From Planotetraspora kaengkrachanensis (GTDB taxonomy: Bacteria; Actinomycetota; Actinomycetes; Streptosporangiales; Streptosporangiaceae), in the NCBI RefSeq assembly GCF_016862895.1, contig NZ_BONV01000014.1, positions 178,076-242,075 on the forward strand: a stretch of DNA of 64,000 bases, in the 5' to 3' direction. The position numbers were made by a program, and so were the translations under genes. Each line of letters begins with the position of its first letter. Positions within the stretch are counted from its first letter, which is position 1. Under the pieces are notes generated by a model. It saw nothing but the letters and a program-made list of their open reading frames with translations. It searched no databases and was not told the origin of the DNA. Below, one piece after another: positions 1 to 11,191 of the stretch.

Positions 1-137
1 GCCCGGTGATCTCCGCGATCGTCTGCGCGGACCGTCGCGGTCCCACGCCCGGGCCCGGGGTACGGCGAACCGCCCCCGGCGAGGGCTTCGGAGCGTGAAG
101 CGGCACCCGGGCCGGCCGCCGGCGGGAGGGAACAGAG

Positions 138-166
138 CGGCCGGGCTCCTTGGGGGAACCCGGCCG
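138..166 (-). terminator. Hairpin after tex
   Basis: Arms CGGCCGGG (138-145) and CCCGGCCG (159-166) form an 8-bp stem with a 13-nt loop, 34 nt beyond the tex stop codon. There is no clear T-tract, as is common in high-GC actinomycetes. A terminator role is inferred from position and stem strength only. Confidence 0.5.
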
Positions 167-199
167 TGATGCATGCGGTGTCTCCGGAGTGTGCCGGCG

Positions 200-2632
200 T
201 CAGCGGCGGGAGGACCCGGGGTCGGTGAGGCCCGCGCGCCGGAGGGCCTCGGCCATCGCGCCGCCGCCGGAGCCGCTGCCGCCGCCCGAGCCGCGTCCGG
301 AGCGGTTGCCGGAGCCGCTGCCGCCGCCCGAGCCGCCTCCGGAGCGATTGCCGGAGCCCCGGTTCTGCCCGGTGCTCTGGCCGGCGTTCTGGCCGCCGTC
401 CCTGCCCTGACGGCCCCGGCCCGCGCCCCGGTCCTGCTGGGGCCTCCCGTCCCGAGAGGGCCGTCCGCCCTGGCCCGCGGTCGCCTCGTCCTCGAGCCGG
501 AGCGTGAGCGAGATGCGCTTGCGCGGGATGTCCACGTCGAGGACCTTCACCCGCACCACGTCGCCGGGCTTGACGACGTCACGGGGGTCCTTGACGAACG
601 TGTTCGACATCGCCGACACGTGGACCAGCCCGTCCTGGTGCACGCCGATGTCGACGAAGGCGCCGAAGGCCGCGACGTTCGTGACGACGCCCTCCAGGAT
701 CATGCCGGAGGCCAGGTCGGAGATCTTCTCCACGCCGTCCTTGAAGGTCGCCGTCTTGAACGCGGGCCGGGGGTCGCGGCCCGGCTTCTCGAGCTCCTTC
801 AGGATGTCGGTGACCGTGGGCAGGCCGAAGGTGTCGTCGACGAAGTCGGCCGGCTTGATCGAGCGCAGCGCGGCCGTGTTGCCGATGAGCGAGCGCAGGT
901 CCCCCTGAGTGGCCTCCTGCATGCGCCGGACCACGGGATAGGCCTCCGGGTGCACGCTGGAGGCGTCGAGCGGGTCGTCGCCGTCCGGGATGCGCAGGAA
1001 GCCCGCGCACTGCTCGAACGCCTTGGGGCCCAGCCGCGGAACCTGCTTCAACGCGCTCCGCGAGCGGAACGGGCCGTTGGCGTCGCGGTGCGACACGATG
1101 TTCTCCGCCAGGCCGGAGCCGATTCCGGAGACGCGGGTGAGCAGCGGCACCGAGGCGGTGTTCAGGTCCACGCCCACGCCGTTCACACAGTCCTCGACCA
1201 CGGCGTCGAGCGACCGGGAGAGCTTCACCTCGGACAGGTCGTGCTGGTACTGGCCGACGCCGATGGACTTCGGGTCGATCTTCACGAGCTCGGCCAGCGG
1301 GTCCTGCAGACGGCGCGCGATGGAGACCGCGCCGCGCAGCGACACGTCGAGGCCGGGCAGCTCCTGCGAGGCGTAGGCCGAGGCCGAGTAGACCGAGGCG
1401 CCCGCCTCCGAGACCACGACCTTGGTGAGCCCCGGCATGAGCTTGACCAGCTCCCCGGCGAGCTTGTCGGTCTCGCGCGACGCCGTGCCGTTGCCGATCG
1501 CGATCAGGTCGACCCCGTGCTCGGCGGCGAGCCGGCCGAGGACGGCGAGCGACTGGTCCCACTGCCGCTTCGGCTCGTGCGGGTAGATCGTCTCGGTGGC
1601 CACGACCTTGCCCGTCGCGTCGACCACGGCCACCTTCACACCCGTACGCAGACCCGGGTCGAGACCCATCGTCGCGCGGGTGCCCGCCGGGGCCGCGAGC
1701 AGCAGGTCGCGCAGGTTGGCGGCGAAGACGCGCACGGCCTCCTCCTCGGCGGCCTGCCACAGCCGGGTACGGAGGTCGATCCCGAGGTGGACCAGGATCC
1801 GCGTCCGCCAGGCCCAGCGGACGGTCTCCGCGAGCCACTTGTCCGCCGGGCGGCCCTGGTCGGAGATGCCGAACCGGGCGGCGACGCGCAGCTCGTAGCC
1901 GTTCGGCTCCTCCGCCTCGGGGTCGAGCGTCAGGGTGAGGATCTCCTCCTTCTCGCCCCGGAACATCGCGAGGATGCGGTGCGAGGGCAGTTTCGTGAAC
2001 GGCTCGGAGAAGTCGAAGTAGTCGGAGAACTTGGCCCCGGCCTCCTCCTTGCCCTCCCTGACCTGCGCGACCATCCGGCCGCGTCCCCACATGCGCTCGC
2101 GCAGGCCGCCGATCAGGTCGGCGTCCTCGCCGAACCGCTCCACCAGGATGGCCCGGGCGCCCTCCAGTGCGGCCGCCGCGTCGGCGACGCCCTCCCCGAC
2201 GTACGGCTCCGCCGTGGCGGCCGGGTCGAGCGTGGGGTCGGCGAGCAGGCCGTCGGCGAGCGGCTCCAGCCCCGCCTCCCTGGCGATCTGCGCCTTGGTC
2301 CGGCGCTTGGGCTTGTAGGGCAGGTAGATGTCCTCCAGCCGCGCCTTCGAGTCGGCCGCCATGATCTGCGCCTCGAGGGCGTCGTCGAGCTTGCCCTGCG
2401 AGCGGATCGACTCGATGATGGCCGCGCGCCGCTCCTCCAGCTCACGCAGGTAGCGCAGCCGCTCCTCGAGGGTGCGCAGCTGCGCGTCGTCGAGCATGCC
2501 GGTCGCTTCCTTGCGGTAGCGGGCGATGAACGGGACCGTCGCCCCGCCGTCGAGCAGGTCGACGGCCGCGGTCACCTGACTCTCGCGCACGCCGAGCTCC
2601 TCGGCGATCCGCTGCTGAATGGAGGTCGTCAC
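200..2632 (-). CDS. tex: Tex-family S1 RNA-binding transcription accessory protein
   Basis: Cytoplasmic nucleic-acid-binding protein of the Tex family, about 810 residues. In order: an N-terminal helical region ([12 protein letters not shown], then [12 protein letters not shown]), a YqgF/RNase H-like fold opening at GLDPGLRTG, a helix-hairpin-helix pair ([23 protein letters not shown]) and one S1 domain ([21 protein letters not shown]). After the S1 domain comes a roughly 90-residue Gly/Ser/Arg/Gln tail with repeated RSG and GGGSGSG units, ending in the peptide MAEALRRAG. The chosen GTG start (2632) follows AGAAGGCGG; a GTG 30 nt upstream is possible but has no better ribosome binding site. 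A long open frame on the other strand over the same bases is a GC-skew shadow. Confidence 0.95.
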   Translation of the reverse strand: MTTSIQQRIAEELGVRESQVTAAVDLLDGGATVPFIARYRKEATGMLDDAQLRTLEERLRYLRELEERRAAIIESIRSQGKLDDALEAQIMAADSKARLEDIYLPYKPKRRTKAQIAREAGLEPLADGLLADPTLDPAATAEPYVGEGVADAAAALEGARAILVERFGEDADLIGGLRERMWGRGRMVAQVREGKEEAGAKFSDYFDFSEPFTKLPSHRILAMFRGEKEEILTLTLDPEAEEPNGYELRVAARFGISDQGRPADKWLAETVRWAWRTRILVHLGIDLRTRLWQAAEEEAVRVFAANLRDLLLAAPAGTRATMGLDPGLRTGVKVAVVDATGKVVATETIYPHEPKRQWDQSLAVLGRLAAEHGVDLIAIGNGTASRETDKLAGELVKLMPGLTKVVVSEAGASVYSASAYASQELPGLDVSLRGAVSIARRLQDPLAELVKIDPKSIGVGQYQHDLSEVKLSRSLDAVVEDCVNGVGVDLNTASVPLLTRVSGIGSGLAENIVSHRDANGPFRSRSALKQVPRLGPKAFEQCAGFLRIPDGDDPLDASSVHPEAYPVVRRMQEATQGDLRSLIGNTAALRSIKPADFVDDTFGLPTVTDILKELEKPGRDPRPAFKTATFKDGVEKISDLASGMILEGVVTNVAAFGAFVDIGVHQDGLVHVSAMSNTFVKDPRDVVKPGDVVRVKVLDVDIPRKRISLTLRLEDEATAGQGGRPSRDGRPQQDRGAGRGRQGRDGGQNAGQSTGQNRGSGNRSGGGSGGGSGSGNRSGRGSGGGSGSGGGAMAEALRRAGLTDPGSSRR

Positions 2633-2815
2633 GATCCTGATCCGCCTTCTTCCGGGAGGCACTCATTCTGCCGGATCGCGGAGGCGATCCCGCCGTCGCG
2701 GGCGAAGGCCGCATGACAAGGCCGTACGGCCCGGCAGAACGCGGCAGGCCGCGCGAATGGTCAGTATGGTCTCCCTGCCGCGATCGTGTCCCCCAGCCGA
2801 GGAGAGTGACCCGGA

Positions 2816-4732
2816 TTGACGACATCCGCGCAGCGGGAGCGCCCCGGAGCCGTCCGCGCCTGGCTTCTTGAGGGCCTCCAGCGCGAACGCCGGGGCAACG
2901 GCCCGCACAAGGAGCATCCAGAGAAGCGGCACAGCTGGTGGCAGGTCATGTGCCTCACCGGAGTCGACTACTTCTCCACCTTGGGATACCAGCCCGGCAT
3001 CGCGGCGGCCGCCGCCGGGGCGTTGTCGCCGATCGCCACGCTCCTGCTGGTGCTGCTCACGCTGTTCGGCGCCCTGCCCACCTACCGGGCCGTCGCCGGG
3101 CAGAGCCCCAACGGGATGGGCTCCATCGCGATGCTGGAGGGACTGCTGCCGCGCTGGTGGGGCAAGCTCTTCGTGCTCGTGCTGCTCGGGTTCGTGGCGA
3201 CCGCGTTCATCTTCACCATCACCCTGTCCGCGTCGGACGCCACGGCGCACATCCTGCAGAACCCGTTCGTACCGGGATTCCTCAGCGGCCACGAGGTCGG
3301 CATCACGCTCGTGCTGATCGCGCTGCTCGGCGTCATCTTCCTGCGCGGCTTCAGCGAGGCGATCGGGCTCGCGGTCGTCCTGGTCGCGGTCTACCTCGCA
3401 CTCAACGTGGTGGTCGTCGGGGTGGCCCTGGCGAAGGTCGTCTCTGAGCCGTCGCTGTTCCAGGGCTGGCAGAACGCGCTCACGGCCGACCACTCGAGCC
3501 CGGTGGCGATGGTCGCGATGTCCCTGCTGGTGCTGCCGAAGCTGGCGCTCGGCCTGTCCGGCTTCGAGACGGGCGTGGCCGTGATGCCGCAGATCGAGGG
3601 CGACCTGCGCGCCAGGATCGCCGGTGCGCGGCGGCTGCTCACCACCGCGGCGCTGATCATGAGCGTCTTCCTGCTCGCCAGCAGCGTCGCGACGACCATG
3701 CTGATCCCGGCGCAGGAGTTCGAGGAGGGCGGCAAGGCCGCGGGCCGGGCGCTCGCCTACCTGGCCCACGAGAACCTGGGCGACGCCTTCGGCACCGCCT
3801 ACGACGTCAGCACGATCGCCATCCTCTGGTTCGCGGGCGCGTCCGCGATGACCGGGCTGCTGAACATCGTGCCCCGCTACCTGCCCAGGTACGGCATGGC
3901 CCCCGACTGGGCCCGCGCCGTCCGCCCCCTCGTGCTGGTGTTCACCGGCATCGCGTTCGGCATCACGATCCTGTTCGGCGCGCAGGTGGAGCCGCAGGGC
4001 GGCGCGTACGCCACGGGGGTGCTCGTGCTGATCCTCTCTGCGGCGGTGGCCGTCACGCTCACCGCCTTCCGTGCGGGCCGCACGGCCGCCGGCGCGGGCT
4101 TCGGCGTGATCTCCCTCGTCGTCGCCTACGCCGCGGTCGAGAACATCAGGGAGCGGCCCGACGGCCTGAGCATCGCGATCGGCTTCGTCGTGGCCATCGT
4201 CGTGAGCTCCCTGGTGTCCCGCGCCACCCGGTCGACGGAGTTGCGGGTCACCGAGGTGAGGCTGGACGAGGCCGCCCGCAGGATCGTCGCCGAGGCCCCC
4301 GGGCAGCTCCGCCTGATCGCCAACGAACCCGACGCCCGGGACACGGCCGAGTACGCCGAGAAGGACCGCGAGACCCGCGAGTACCACCACCTGCCGGAAG
4401 ACGAGCCGATGATCTTCCTGGAGGTGACCCTCGGCGACGCGTCGGAGTTCGAGACGGACCTGCTCGTCAAGGGAGAGACGCGGCACGGCTACCAGGTGCT
4501 GAAAGTGGAGAGCCCCGCGGTGGCCAACACGATCGCGGCCATCCTGTTCCACCTCAGGGACCTGACGGGGAACCGGCCGCACGTCTACTTCCACTGGGCC
4601 GAGGGGAACCCGGTCGGCGCGTTGCTGCGCTACCTGGTCTTCGGCGGGGGAGACGTGCCGCCGCTGACCCGGGAGGTCATCAGGAAGGCGGAGCCCGACG
4701 TCGGGCTCCGCCCCCAGGTCCACGTGAGCTGA
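2816..4732 (+). CDS. APC-superfamily amino acid permease
   Basis: Integral membrane transporter of 638 residues, probably for amino acids or a related solute; the substrate cannot be read from the sequence. A cytoplasmic N-terminus of about 45 residues leads into helix 1 ([26 protein letters not shown]), and about a dozen hydrophobic segments follow to about residue 460. The last 180 residues are soluble and charged ([17 protein letters not shown] onward). The start is TTG preceded by GAGGAGAG at 2798-2805. It is divergent from tex and convergent with the chitinase gene, with a strong hairpin between them. APC permeases are sometimes under c-di-AMP riboswitches; I found no such structure in the 150-bp leader. 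Confidence 0.85.
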   Translation: MTTSAQRERPGAVRAWLLEGLQRERRGNGPHKEHPEKRHSWWQVMCLTGVDYFSTLGYQPGIAAAAAGALSPIATLLLVLLTLFGALPTYRAVAGQSPNGMGSIAMLEGLLPRWWGKLFVLVLLGFVATAFIFTITLSASDATAHILQNPFVPGFLSGHEVGITLVLIALLGVIFLRGFSEAIGLAVVLVAVYLALNVVVVGVALAKVVSEPSLFQGWQNALTADHSSPVAMVAMSLLVLPKLALGLSGFETGVAVMPQIEGDLRARIAGARRLLTTAALIMSVFLLASSVATTMLIPAQEFEEGGKAAGRALAYLAHENLGDAFGTAYDVSTIAILWFAGASAMTGLLNIVPRYLPRYGMAPDWARAVRPLVLVFTGIAFGITILFGAQVEPQGGAYATGVLVLILSAAVAVTLTAFRAGRTAAGAGFGVISLVVAYAAVENIRERPDGLSIAIGFVVAIVVSSLVSRATRSTELRVTEVRLDEAARRIVAEAPGQLRLIANEPDARDTAEYAEKDRETREYHHLPEDEPMIFLEVTLGDASEFETDLLVKGETRHGYQVLKVESPAVANTIAAILFHLRDLTGNRPHVYFHWAEGNPVGALLRYLVFGGGDVPPLTREVIRKAEPDVGLRPQVHVS

Positions 4733-4763
4733 TCCGCTCCGGCGAGCGGCCGGCCCGGTCGGA

Positions 4764-4793
4764 CGGCCGGGGAGGCGGGCGCCTCCCCGGCCG
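4764..4793. terminator. Strong hairpin between convergent genes
   Basis: CGGCCGGGGAGGC (4764-4776) and GCCTCCCCGGCCG (4781-4793) make a perfect 13-bp stem with a 4-nt loop between the permease stop (4732) and the chitinase stop (4799). It probably ends transcription from both sides. There is no T-tract. Confidence 0.75.
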
Positions 4794-4798
4794 CCCGG

Positions 4799-6784
<1,986 letters not shown>

Positions 6785-6951
6785 AGGTGCTCCACGTCCA
6801 GGGGGCGGATGCGAGGGGAGGGTGCGGAGGACGCGTGCGCGAGGCCGGCCGGGGCCGCTCGCGTGGAATGTCTGGGCGCGGGGGATCGGAACGACGATGG
6901 GCGGCGACCGTGGCATGGCGCGGTTCCTGCCTGCTTGTTCGCGGGGAATTA

Positions 6952-7009
6952 TTAGTAAGCTTTCCTGTTAATTTAAGGTGAACTTACCCACGGTCCGCAC
7001 CAGCGTCAA
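6952..7009 (-). promoter_or_regulatory. Chitinase promoter with palindromic operator
   Basis: On the minus strand, TTGACG (7009-7004), 17 nt, then TAAGTT (6986-6981) form a good sigma-70-type promoter. The predicted transcription start is near 6974. Immediately downstream is the AT-rich imperfect palindrome TTAACAGGAAAGCTTACTAA (6971-6952), centred on GGAAAGCTTAC. A repressor bound there would block the promoter. From memory, palindromes built on GGAAA(N)TTTCC with TTA/TAA flanks recur before secreted glycoside hydrolase genes of Micromonosporaceae and Streptosporangiaceae; that link is not checked here. The remaining leader to the start codon (about 165 nt) shows nothing else I can name. Confidence 0.6.
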
Positions 7010-7039
7010 TATGCGAGAAAAGAGAAAAGACCACACGCC

Positions 7040-7073
7040 GAGGCCCCGGCGGGTCGACTCCCGCCGGGGCCTC
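7040..7073 (-). terminator. 14-bp hairpin terminator
   Basis: GAGGCCCCGGCGGG (7040-7053) and CCCGCCGGGGCCTC (7060-7073) form a perfect 14-bp stem with a 6-nt loop, 10 nt after the stop of the small reverse gene. On the minus strand a pyrimidine-rich run (TCTTTTCTCTTTTCTC) starts about 10 nt beyond the stem, so this probably terminates that gene before the chitinase promoter. Confidence 0.7.
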
Positions 7074-7083
7074 GAAGGCGTGA

Positions 7084-7473
7084 TCAGTGCCTGATCACCT
7101 GGCCGTACATCTCGACGCCGGTGAAGACGAGCAGCGAGATCGCCAGCAGGGCGTACGGCAGGAGCGGGGTGGCGTGCCGGTGGCCTGCGCCCTCGAGCGC
7201 GGTGGTGGGTACGGCGGTCGTGCGCACGGCGGTGATCTCCGCGTGGTGCGCCAGGTAGCCGGTGGGAAAGGTCGTCACGCTGCCGCATCCGCAGTGCGGG
7301 CAGACCATGCCCGACCAGGGAGGCTGGACCTGCGTGCCCTCTCGCGTCCAGATGACGACGTCGTTGCCGTGCCCGTCCGACTGGCGGCGCACGAGGTACT
7401 CCTCCTCCCAGACGCGCAGGCAGTGCAGGCACTCGAAAGGCCACGTCTCGTAGGTGCTGAACCCCTCCGGCAC
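7084..7473 (-). CDS. Zinc-ribbon-like membrane-anchored hypothetical protein
   Basis: No named family recognised. The 129-residue protein has two CxxC pairs, ECLHC near residue 15 and CPHCGCG near residue 59, spaced like a rubredoxin or zinc-ribbon metal site. A Thr/Ala-rich linker and one C-terminal transmembrane helix (LLPYALLAISLLVFTGVEMYG) follow, so the metal site would sit at a membrane face. The GTG start at 7473 was chosen because it follows AAGGGGGTG at a good distance; an ATG at 7515 is the alternative and would add 14 residues. It is monocistronic and divergent from the phosphatase gene. Confidence 0.65.
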   Translation of the reverse strand: MPEGFSTYETWPFECLHCLRVWEEEYLVRRQSDGHGNDVVIWTREGTQVQPPWSGMVCPHCGCGSVTTFPTGYLAHHAEITAVRTTAVPTTALEGAGHRHATPLLPYALLAISLLVFTGVEMYGQVIRH

Positions 7474-7713
7474 CCGGACCACCCCCTTGGTCGATGGGTC
7501 ACCGCGTGATCTCATGCCCCACTGCCGAGATTGCGAAAGGCCCGTTTTCGAGTGTCGTCTTGTCATGGAATGACCCGCAAGGGGAGCGTCGGCCACGATA
7601 CGTAATTATTAAGTCGCAAGTCGTAACTCTCGGTTATGTCAGTATCGTGAAGTACGTCACTGAGTCGCCGATTCTGCTGCTCTGCACGGTGTAATGGCAG
7701 GGGATGTGCGGAA

Positions 7714-7738
7714 ACCGCCCTGTCGTGGGCGGTAGCGT
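7714..7738 (+). promoter_or_regulatory. Palindrome overlapping the -10 of the Ppx gene
   Basis: Inverted repeat ACCGCCC (7714-7720) / GGGCGGT (7727-7733) with a 6-nt spacer runs directly into TAGCGT (7733-7738), a -10 box 6 nt before the ATG. A protein on the palindrome would sit in the spacer region of the promoter. The bases before it (about 7595-7685) are unusually AT-rich for this window. Confidence 0.45.
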
Positions 7739-7744
7739 CGGATC

Positions 7745-8740
7745 ATGCGACTCGGAGTCCTGGACGTCGGTTCCAACACGGTGCACCTGCTGGTGATGGA
7801 CGCGCACCAGGGCGCTCGCCCCATTCCCGCCTTCTCCCACAAGGAGGAGTTGCGGCTTGCCGAGCACCTCGTGGACGGCAACCGGCTCTCGGAGGAGGGC
7901 GCGGCACGACTGAGCGCGACGGTCGCGGACGCCCTGCGCATCGCGGAGGACAAGGGCGTGGAGGACCTGGTGGCCTTCGCCACCTCGGCGGTCCGCGAGG
8001 CCGTCAACGGTGAGGACGTCCTCAGCCGGATCGAGTCCGGCACGCCGCTCGGGATCCAGGTGCTCTCCGGGGACGACGAGGCGCGCCTGACCTTCCTGGC
8101 CGTCCGCCGGTGGTTCGGATGGTCGTCCGGCCGCCTGCTCGTCGTCGACATCGGCGGCGGTTCGCTGGAGATCGCCTCCGGGATCGACGAGGAGCCCGAC
8201 GTGGCGGTGTCGCTCCCGCTCGGGGCGGGACGGCTGACCCGGGACTTCTTCACCTCGGACCCGCCGGCCCCCGAGGAGGTCCGCCTCCTGCGCCGCCATG
8301 CCCGGGCCGAGATCGCCCGCCAGGTCGGAGCCGTCACCCGGTACGGCAGGGCCGACCACGCCGTCGCCACGTCGAAGACCTTCCGCCAGCTCGCCAGGAT
8401 CGCGGGCGCGGCCTCCTCGAACGAGGGCCCGTACGTCAGGCGCACGCTCTCGCACGGCGCCCTGTCGGAATGGACTACGCGGCTGGCCGCGATGCCCGCG
8501 GCAGAGCGGTCCAAGCTGCCCGGGGTGTCCGTCGGCAGGGCGCCGCAGCTCCTCGCGGGGGCGGTCGTCGCCGACGCCGCGATGGACCTGCTCGGCGTGC
8601 CCACGCTGGAGCTGTGCCCGTGGGCGCTGCGTGAGGGGATGATCCTGCGCCGCCTCGACGTCCTTCCTGGCGGCCGGCCGGGGGCCTCCGATCGGCGCGG
8701 TCTGGCGGTGTCCGGCGAGCAAAGGTATGAATCCCCTTAA
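7745..8740 (+). CDS. Ppx/GppA-family phosphatase (exopolyphosphatase-like)
   Basis: Cytoplasmic member of the ASKHA-fold Ppx/GppA family, 331 residues: the short, two-domain form common in actinobacteria. Family members hydrolyse inorganic polyphosphate or the 5'-phosphate of pppGpp; which applies here cannot be told. Phosphate 1 motif [13 protein letters not shown] is at residues 5-17, the phosphate 2 motif [11 protein letters not shown] near 136-146, and SAVREA near 80. The long C-terminal HD domain of E. coli GppA is absent. The transcript is probably leaderless: TAGCGT lies 6 nt before the ATG and there is no ribosome binding site. Neighbours give no operon context. Confidence 0.88.
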   Translation: MRLGVLDVGSNTVHLLVMDAHQGARPIPAFSHKEELRLAEHLVDGNRLSEEGAARLSATVADALRIAEDKGVEDLVAFATSAVREAVNGEDVLSRIESGTPLGIQVLSGDDEARLTFLAVRRWFGWSSGRLLVVDIGGGSLEIASGIDEEPDVAVSLPLGAGRLTRDFFTSDPPAPEEVRLLRRHARAEIARQVGAVTRYGRADHAVATSKTFRQLARIAGAASSNEGPYVRRTLSHGALSEWTTRLAAMPAAERSKLPGVSVGRAPQLLAGAVVADAAMDLLGVPTLELCPWALREGMILRRLDVLPGGRPGASDRRGLAVSGEQRYESP

Positions 8741-8818
8741 ATAGGGCACTCAGCCGCTGTAAAGCGATCTCGTGCGCCGCCCTGCGGGATCGCCAGGCCG
8801 ACCTCGTGGGGGCGACGT

Positions 8819-9145
8819 ATGGGGGAGCTGCTGGGAGCGATGATCTCCCTCGCGGCGCTGACGGTGCTCGTCGTGCTGGCGCTGCTGGCGATCTCGGCCG
8901 CGGTGCTGGTCGCGCTGGGCGCCCTGGCCGCCACCACCAGGCGGGAGCCGTACATGGGGGATCCGGTCGCCGTGGGACGGCGGCCCGCGGGCGGCGGCGT
9001 GGAGGCCGGGCCCGTCCGCCCGGACGGCATGGACGTACCCGAGTCCGCGGACGGGATGCGCGCACCCGGGCACGACGGGCTTCGCCCGGCGGAGCGCGAC
9101 GGGGCTCGCGCGCCGGGGAGCCCGGATGACCGGCCGCGCCGGTGA
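8819..9145 (+). CDS. Small membrane-anchored hypothetical protein
   Basis: A 108-residue protein with one long N-terminal hydrophobic stretch (about residues 6-40, LAALTVLVVLALLAISAAVLVALGA), followed by a hydrophilic Pro/Gly/Arg/Asp-rich tail with no recognisable domain. The tail looks disordered. The start ATG follows a GGGGG run at a usable distance. No function is assigned. Codon bias supports coding over residues 1-45 better than over the tail. Confidence 0.5.
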   Translation: MGELLGAMISLAALTVLVVLALLAISAAVLVALGALAATTRREPYMGDPVAVGRRPAGGGVEAGPVRPDGMDVPESADGMRAPGHDGLRPAERDGARAPGSPDDRPRR

Positions 9146-9218
9146 CGGTCCCGGCGCCGGGCGCGGGTGGTGCGCCGCGCCGGAGCCCGGCGGCCGGCCG
9201 AGTGAGGGAAGCAGGCGA

Positions 9219-9356
9219 TCAGGTGGGGTCGCGCTCGCCGGAGAGGGCCTCGACCAGCTCGGTGAGGTGGGCGACCTGCGTCTCCAGCCCGCGGACACGG
9301 GCTTCCAACTCGATGAGCCGGGGGTTCTGGAATCCGTCGGCGATCTGCCTCGTCAT
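9219..9356 (-). CDS. 45-residue coiled-coil small protein
   Basis: A small gene found by reading the minus strand. It encodes 45 residues starting MTRQIADGFQNPRLIELEAR and ending GERDPT. The middle has heptads of hydrophobic residues (LIELEARVRGLETQVAHLTELVEAL), so it should form a short amphipathic helix or two-stranded coiled coil, as in many small partner proteins. The ATG follows the ribosome binding site GGGAGGAAC, one of the best in the window, at ideal spacing, and third positions are almost all G or C. No function is known to me; a dimerising adaptor is a guess. Confidence 0.7.
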   Translation of the reverse strand: MTRQIADGFQNPRLIELEARVRGLETQVAHLTELVEALSGERDPT

Positions 9357-9523
9357 CGTTCCTCCCGAGCGGCGCCGGGTGGGGGCCGGCGTGTGGTGCG
9401 CGCCTCACGTCGGCGACGTGTCACGGCGGGGACGTGGATTCCTATTCCCCTGAATATTCGGTGTTATCCCGCCATCGCACGCCGACTTCCCGTGCCCGCG
9501 GCGGGTTCGGAGAGGATGGGACG

Positions 9524-10015
9524 ATGAAGGTCGTCGTCCTGTCGGACACCCATGCGCCGCGACACTGGAAGTCGTGCCCGTCCGCCGTGGCTGAGCACCT
9601 CCGCGGCGCCGACCTGATCCTGCACGCCGGAGACGTCTGCACGGCGGACGTGCTGGTCGAGCTCGCCGCGTACGCGCCCGTCCGGGCGGTGCTCGGCAAC
9701 AACGACGGGCCGGACGTGGCCGCTTGGGGCGCGCCAGAGACCCTGGAGTTCGAGCTCGACGGCCTCCGCGTGGGGATGATCCACGACAGCGGCCCGGCCG
9801 CGGGCAGGACGGCCCGGATGCGCCGCCGGTTTCCCGCCGCCGACCTCGTCGTCTTCGGGCACTCGCACATCCCGATGGACCTGACGGGCGACGGAATCCG
9901 GATCTTCAACCCGGGTTCGCCCACCGATCGGCGCAGGCAGCCACAGGGCACCGTGGGCGTCCTCGGCATCGAGGACGGCCGTGTCGTCGAGGCGGTGATC
10001 TTCCCGGTGACATAG
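9524..10015 (+). CDS. YfcE/MJ0936-family metallophosphoesterase
   Basis: Soluble two-metal phosphodiesterase of 163 residues. The calcineurin-like motifs are present in order: LSDTHAP (7-13), HAGDVC (near 38), GNND (near 62) and GHSHIPM (near 120), with NPGSPTDRR close to the end as in YfcE-type enzymes. Members hydrolyse simple phosphodiesters; the physiological substrate is usually unknown. The ATG at 9524 follows GAGAGGAT; the frame is open 30 codons further upstream but that part includes AT-rich intergenic DNA. Confidence 0.9.
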   Translation: MKVVVLSDTHAPRHWKSCPSAVAEHLRGADLILHAGDVCTADVLVELAAYAPVRAVLGNNDGPDVAAWGAPETLEFELDGLRVGMIHDSGPAAGRTARMRRRFPAADLVVFGHSHIPMDLTGDGIRIFNPGSPTDRRRQPQGTVGVLGIEDGRVVEAVIFPVT

Positions 10016-10092
10016 CCCTCACCAGGGAGGAAGGGGCACCACGGCGTGAGGCAAGATCTGCGGACGGGTCCCTGAGGGGTTACGCTCTCACG

Positions 10093-10506
10093 GTGACTGA
10101 TGTTGAGGAGCCGCGGCACGAATGGCGAGTGCCTTGGCAGGTCACTGCTCTGAAGGCCGCCGGTGTCGCCGTCTGCGTGGGGCTGGCGCTCATCGGCGAC
10201 CGCCGGCAACTCCTTCTGGCGGGCATCGCCGCCGTCGGGTTCGCCGTGCTGGTGCTCCGTGACCTCTTCGCGCCCGTACGGCTGGCCGTGGGCGACGACG
10301 GGCTGATCGTCGCCGGGCTCGCCGGCAAGGAGCGGATCTCCTGGAACGACGTCGACAGGATCCGGGTGGACAGCCGCCGCCGCTACGGGCTGACCACCGA
10401 GCTGCTCGAGATCGACGCGGGGGAGCAGATCCACCTGTTCAGCCGCTTCGATCTGGGCGAGTCGGTGTTCGACGTGGCCGAGACGCTGATGCGCCTGCGC
10501 CCGTGA
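10093..10506 (+). CDS. Membrane protein with bacterial PH-like domain
   Basis: A 137-residue protein: short N-terminal cytoplasmic segment, two close hydrophobic helices (about 18-55, TALKAAGVAVCVGLALIG and LLLAGIAAVGFAVLVL), then a beta-rich region (RLAVGDDGLIVAGLAGKERISWNDVDRIRV) typical of the short bacterial PH domain. Function in the family is unclear. The GTG start is set by TACGCT exactly 6 nt upstream, a leaderless arrangement; the longer frame overlaps the previous gene and is a shadow. It is followed by another small membrane protein on the same strand. Confidence 0.75.
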   Translation: MTDVEEPRHEWRVPWQVTALKAAGVAVCVGLALIGDRRQLLLAGIAAVGFAVLVLRDLFAPVRLAVGDDGLIVAGLAGKERISWNDVDRIRVDSRRRYGLTTELLEIDAGEQIHLFSRFDLGESVFDVAETLMRLRP

Positions 10507-10585
10507 CGGGCCGGCCCGTGCGGGCGTGACCGCACGGCAACCCGATCGCAAGGCGGGGGCAAGCTCTTCCCCCTACCGTGCTGGC

Positions 10586-11011
10586 GTGGTCCAGAACCTC
10601 TTCTTCTCGCTCATGTTCGCAATCGCCGGAGCCGGTCTGCTCGTGGCCGGAGGCGTCATGGGGATCGGCTCGTACCGGTTCCTGCGCCGGGCCCAGCGGG
10701 CGGACGGTGAGGTCGTGAGGCTGCGGACCCGCCGGACCGGCCGCCGGGGACACCGTTCCCGCGTCTACTACCCGACCGTGCGGTACACGACCGTCTACGG
10801 CCAGCGCGTCGAGACGGAGGCGAACATCGGCACCGGACGCCCCGCCGCCATGCCGGGGGAGCGCGTCCCGATCCTGTACGACCCGGAGCGGCCGACCCGC
10901 ATCCGGATCGACACCCCGGCGGGGCGGGGCGTCGTCGGCGGGGCGGTCTTCGCCGCGGTCGGCCTCGTCTTCTGCGCCGTCTCCGTCTACGTCAACGCCG
11001 TCTCGGCGTGA
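10586..11011 (+). CDS. DUF3592-type membrane protein
   Basis: A 141-residue protein with a first helix right after the start (LFFSLMFAIAGAGLLVAGGVMG), a soluble beta-rich loop (EVVRLRTRR ... YYPTVRYTTVYGQRVE ... GERVPILYDPERPTRIRID) and a second helix at the C-terminus. This matches the DUF3592 pattern; the VxVLYDPxxP motif is diagnostic. The role is unknown. The GTG at 10586 was chosen because TACCGT sits 6 nt upstream (leaderless); a GTG at 10526 would add 20 residues with no ribosome binding site. Confidence 0.75.
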   Translation: MVQNLFFSLMFAIAGAGLLVAGGVMGIGSYRFLRRAQRADGEVVRLRTRRTGRRGHRSRVYYPTVRYTTVYGQRVETEANIGTGRPAAMPGERVPILYDPERPTRIRIDTPAGRGVVGGAVFAAVGLVFCAVSVYVNAVSA

Positions 11012-11061
11012 GCCCCGGCGCCCCGGCGGCCGATGCCCTCGGGGCCTCCGATGGTGCGAAG

Positions 11062-11087
11062 TGTCCGAGGGATTAAGAAATCGGACA
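11062..11087. repeat. Inverted repeat upstream of the Tat-PHP gene
   Basis: TGTCCGA (11062-11068) and TCGGACA (11081-11087) are a perfect 7-bp inverted repeat around an AT-rich 12-nt centre. It lies about 45 bp before a possible -10 box, TAGCGT (11132-11137), so it could be a regulator site or a small hairpin. Confidence 0.35.
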
Positions 11088-11191
11088 TACGGCCGTCTGG
11101 TGTGATTCAGCTCCGGCGACATCGCGATGACTAGCGTTCTGCGGGCTTCACCGCCGGGATCACCTCGGCGCGGGCACCTGAGGGGAACGCA

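Noticed and set aside
3..98. 3' end of an upstream gene (open frame ending TGA at 96-98), or a gene start on the minus strand at position 46
   Set aside because: Both are too short and cut off by the window edge; codon bias alone cannot decide between them.
173..2716. Long plus-strand open frame of 847 codons opposite tex, and similar long frames opposite trpEG, the NDH-2 gene and others
   Set aside because: They are Arg/Pro/Gly/His-rich products of the GC-skewed third position of the real genes on the other strand; no family motif and no ribosome binding site.
2663..2815. c-di-AMP (ydaO-type) riboswitch before the APC permease
   Set aside because: The gap lacks the conserved core strings and pairing; only short GC hairpins are present.
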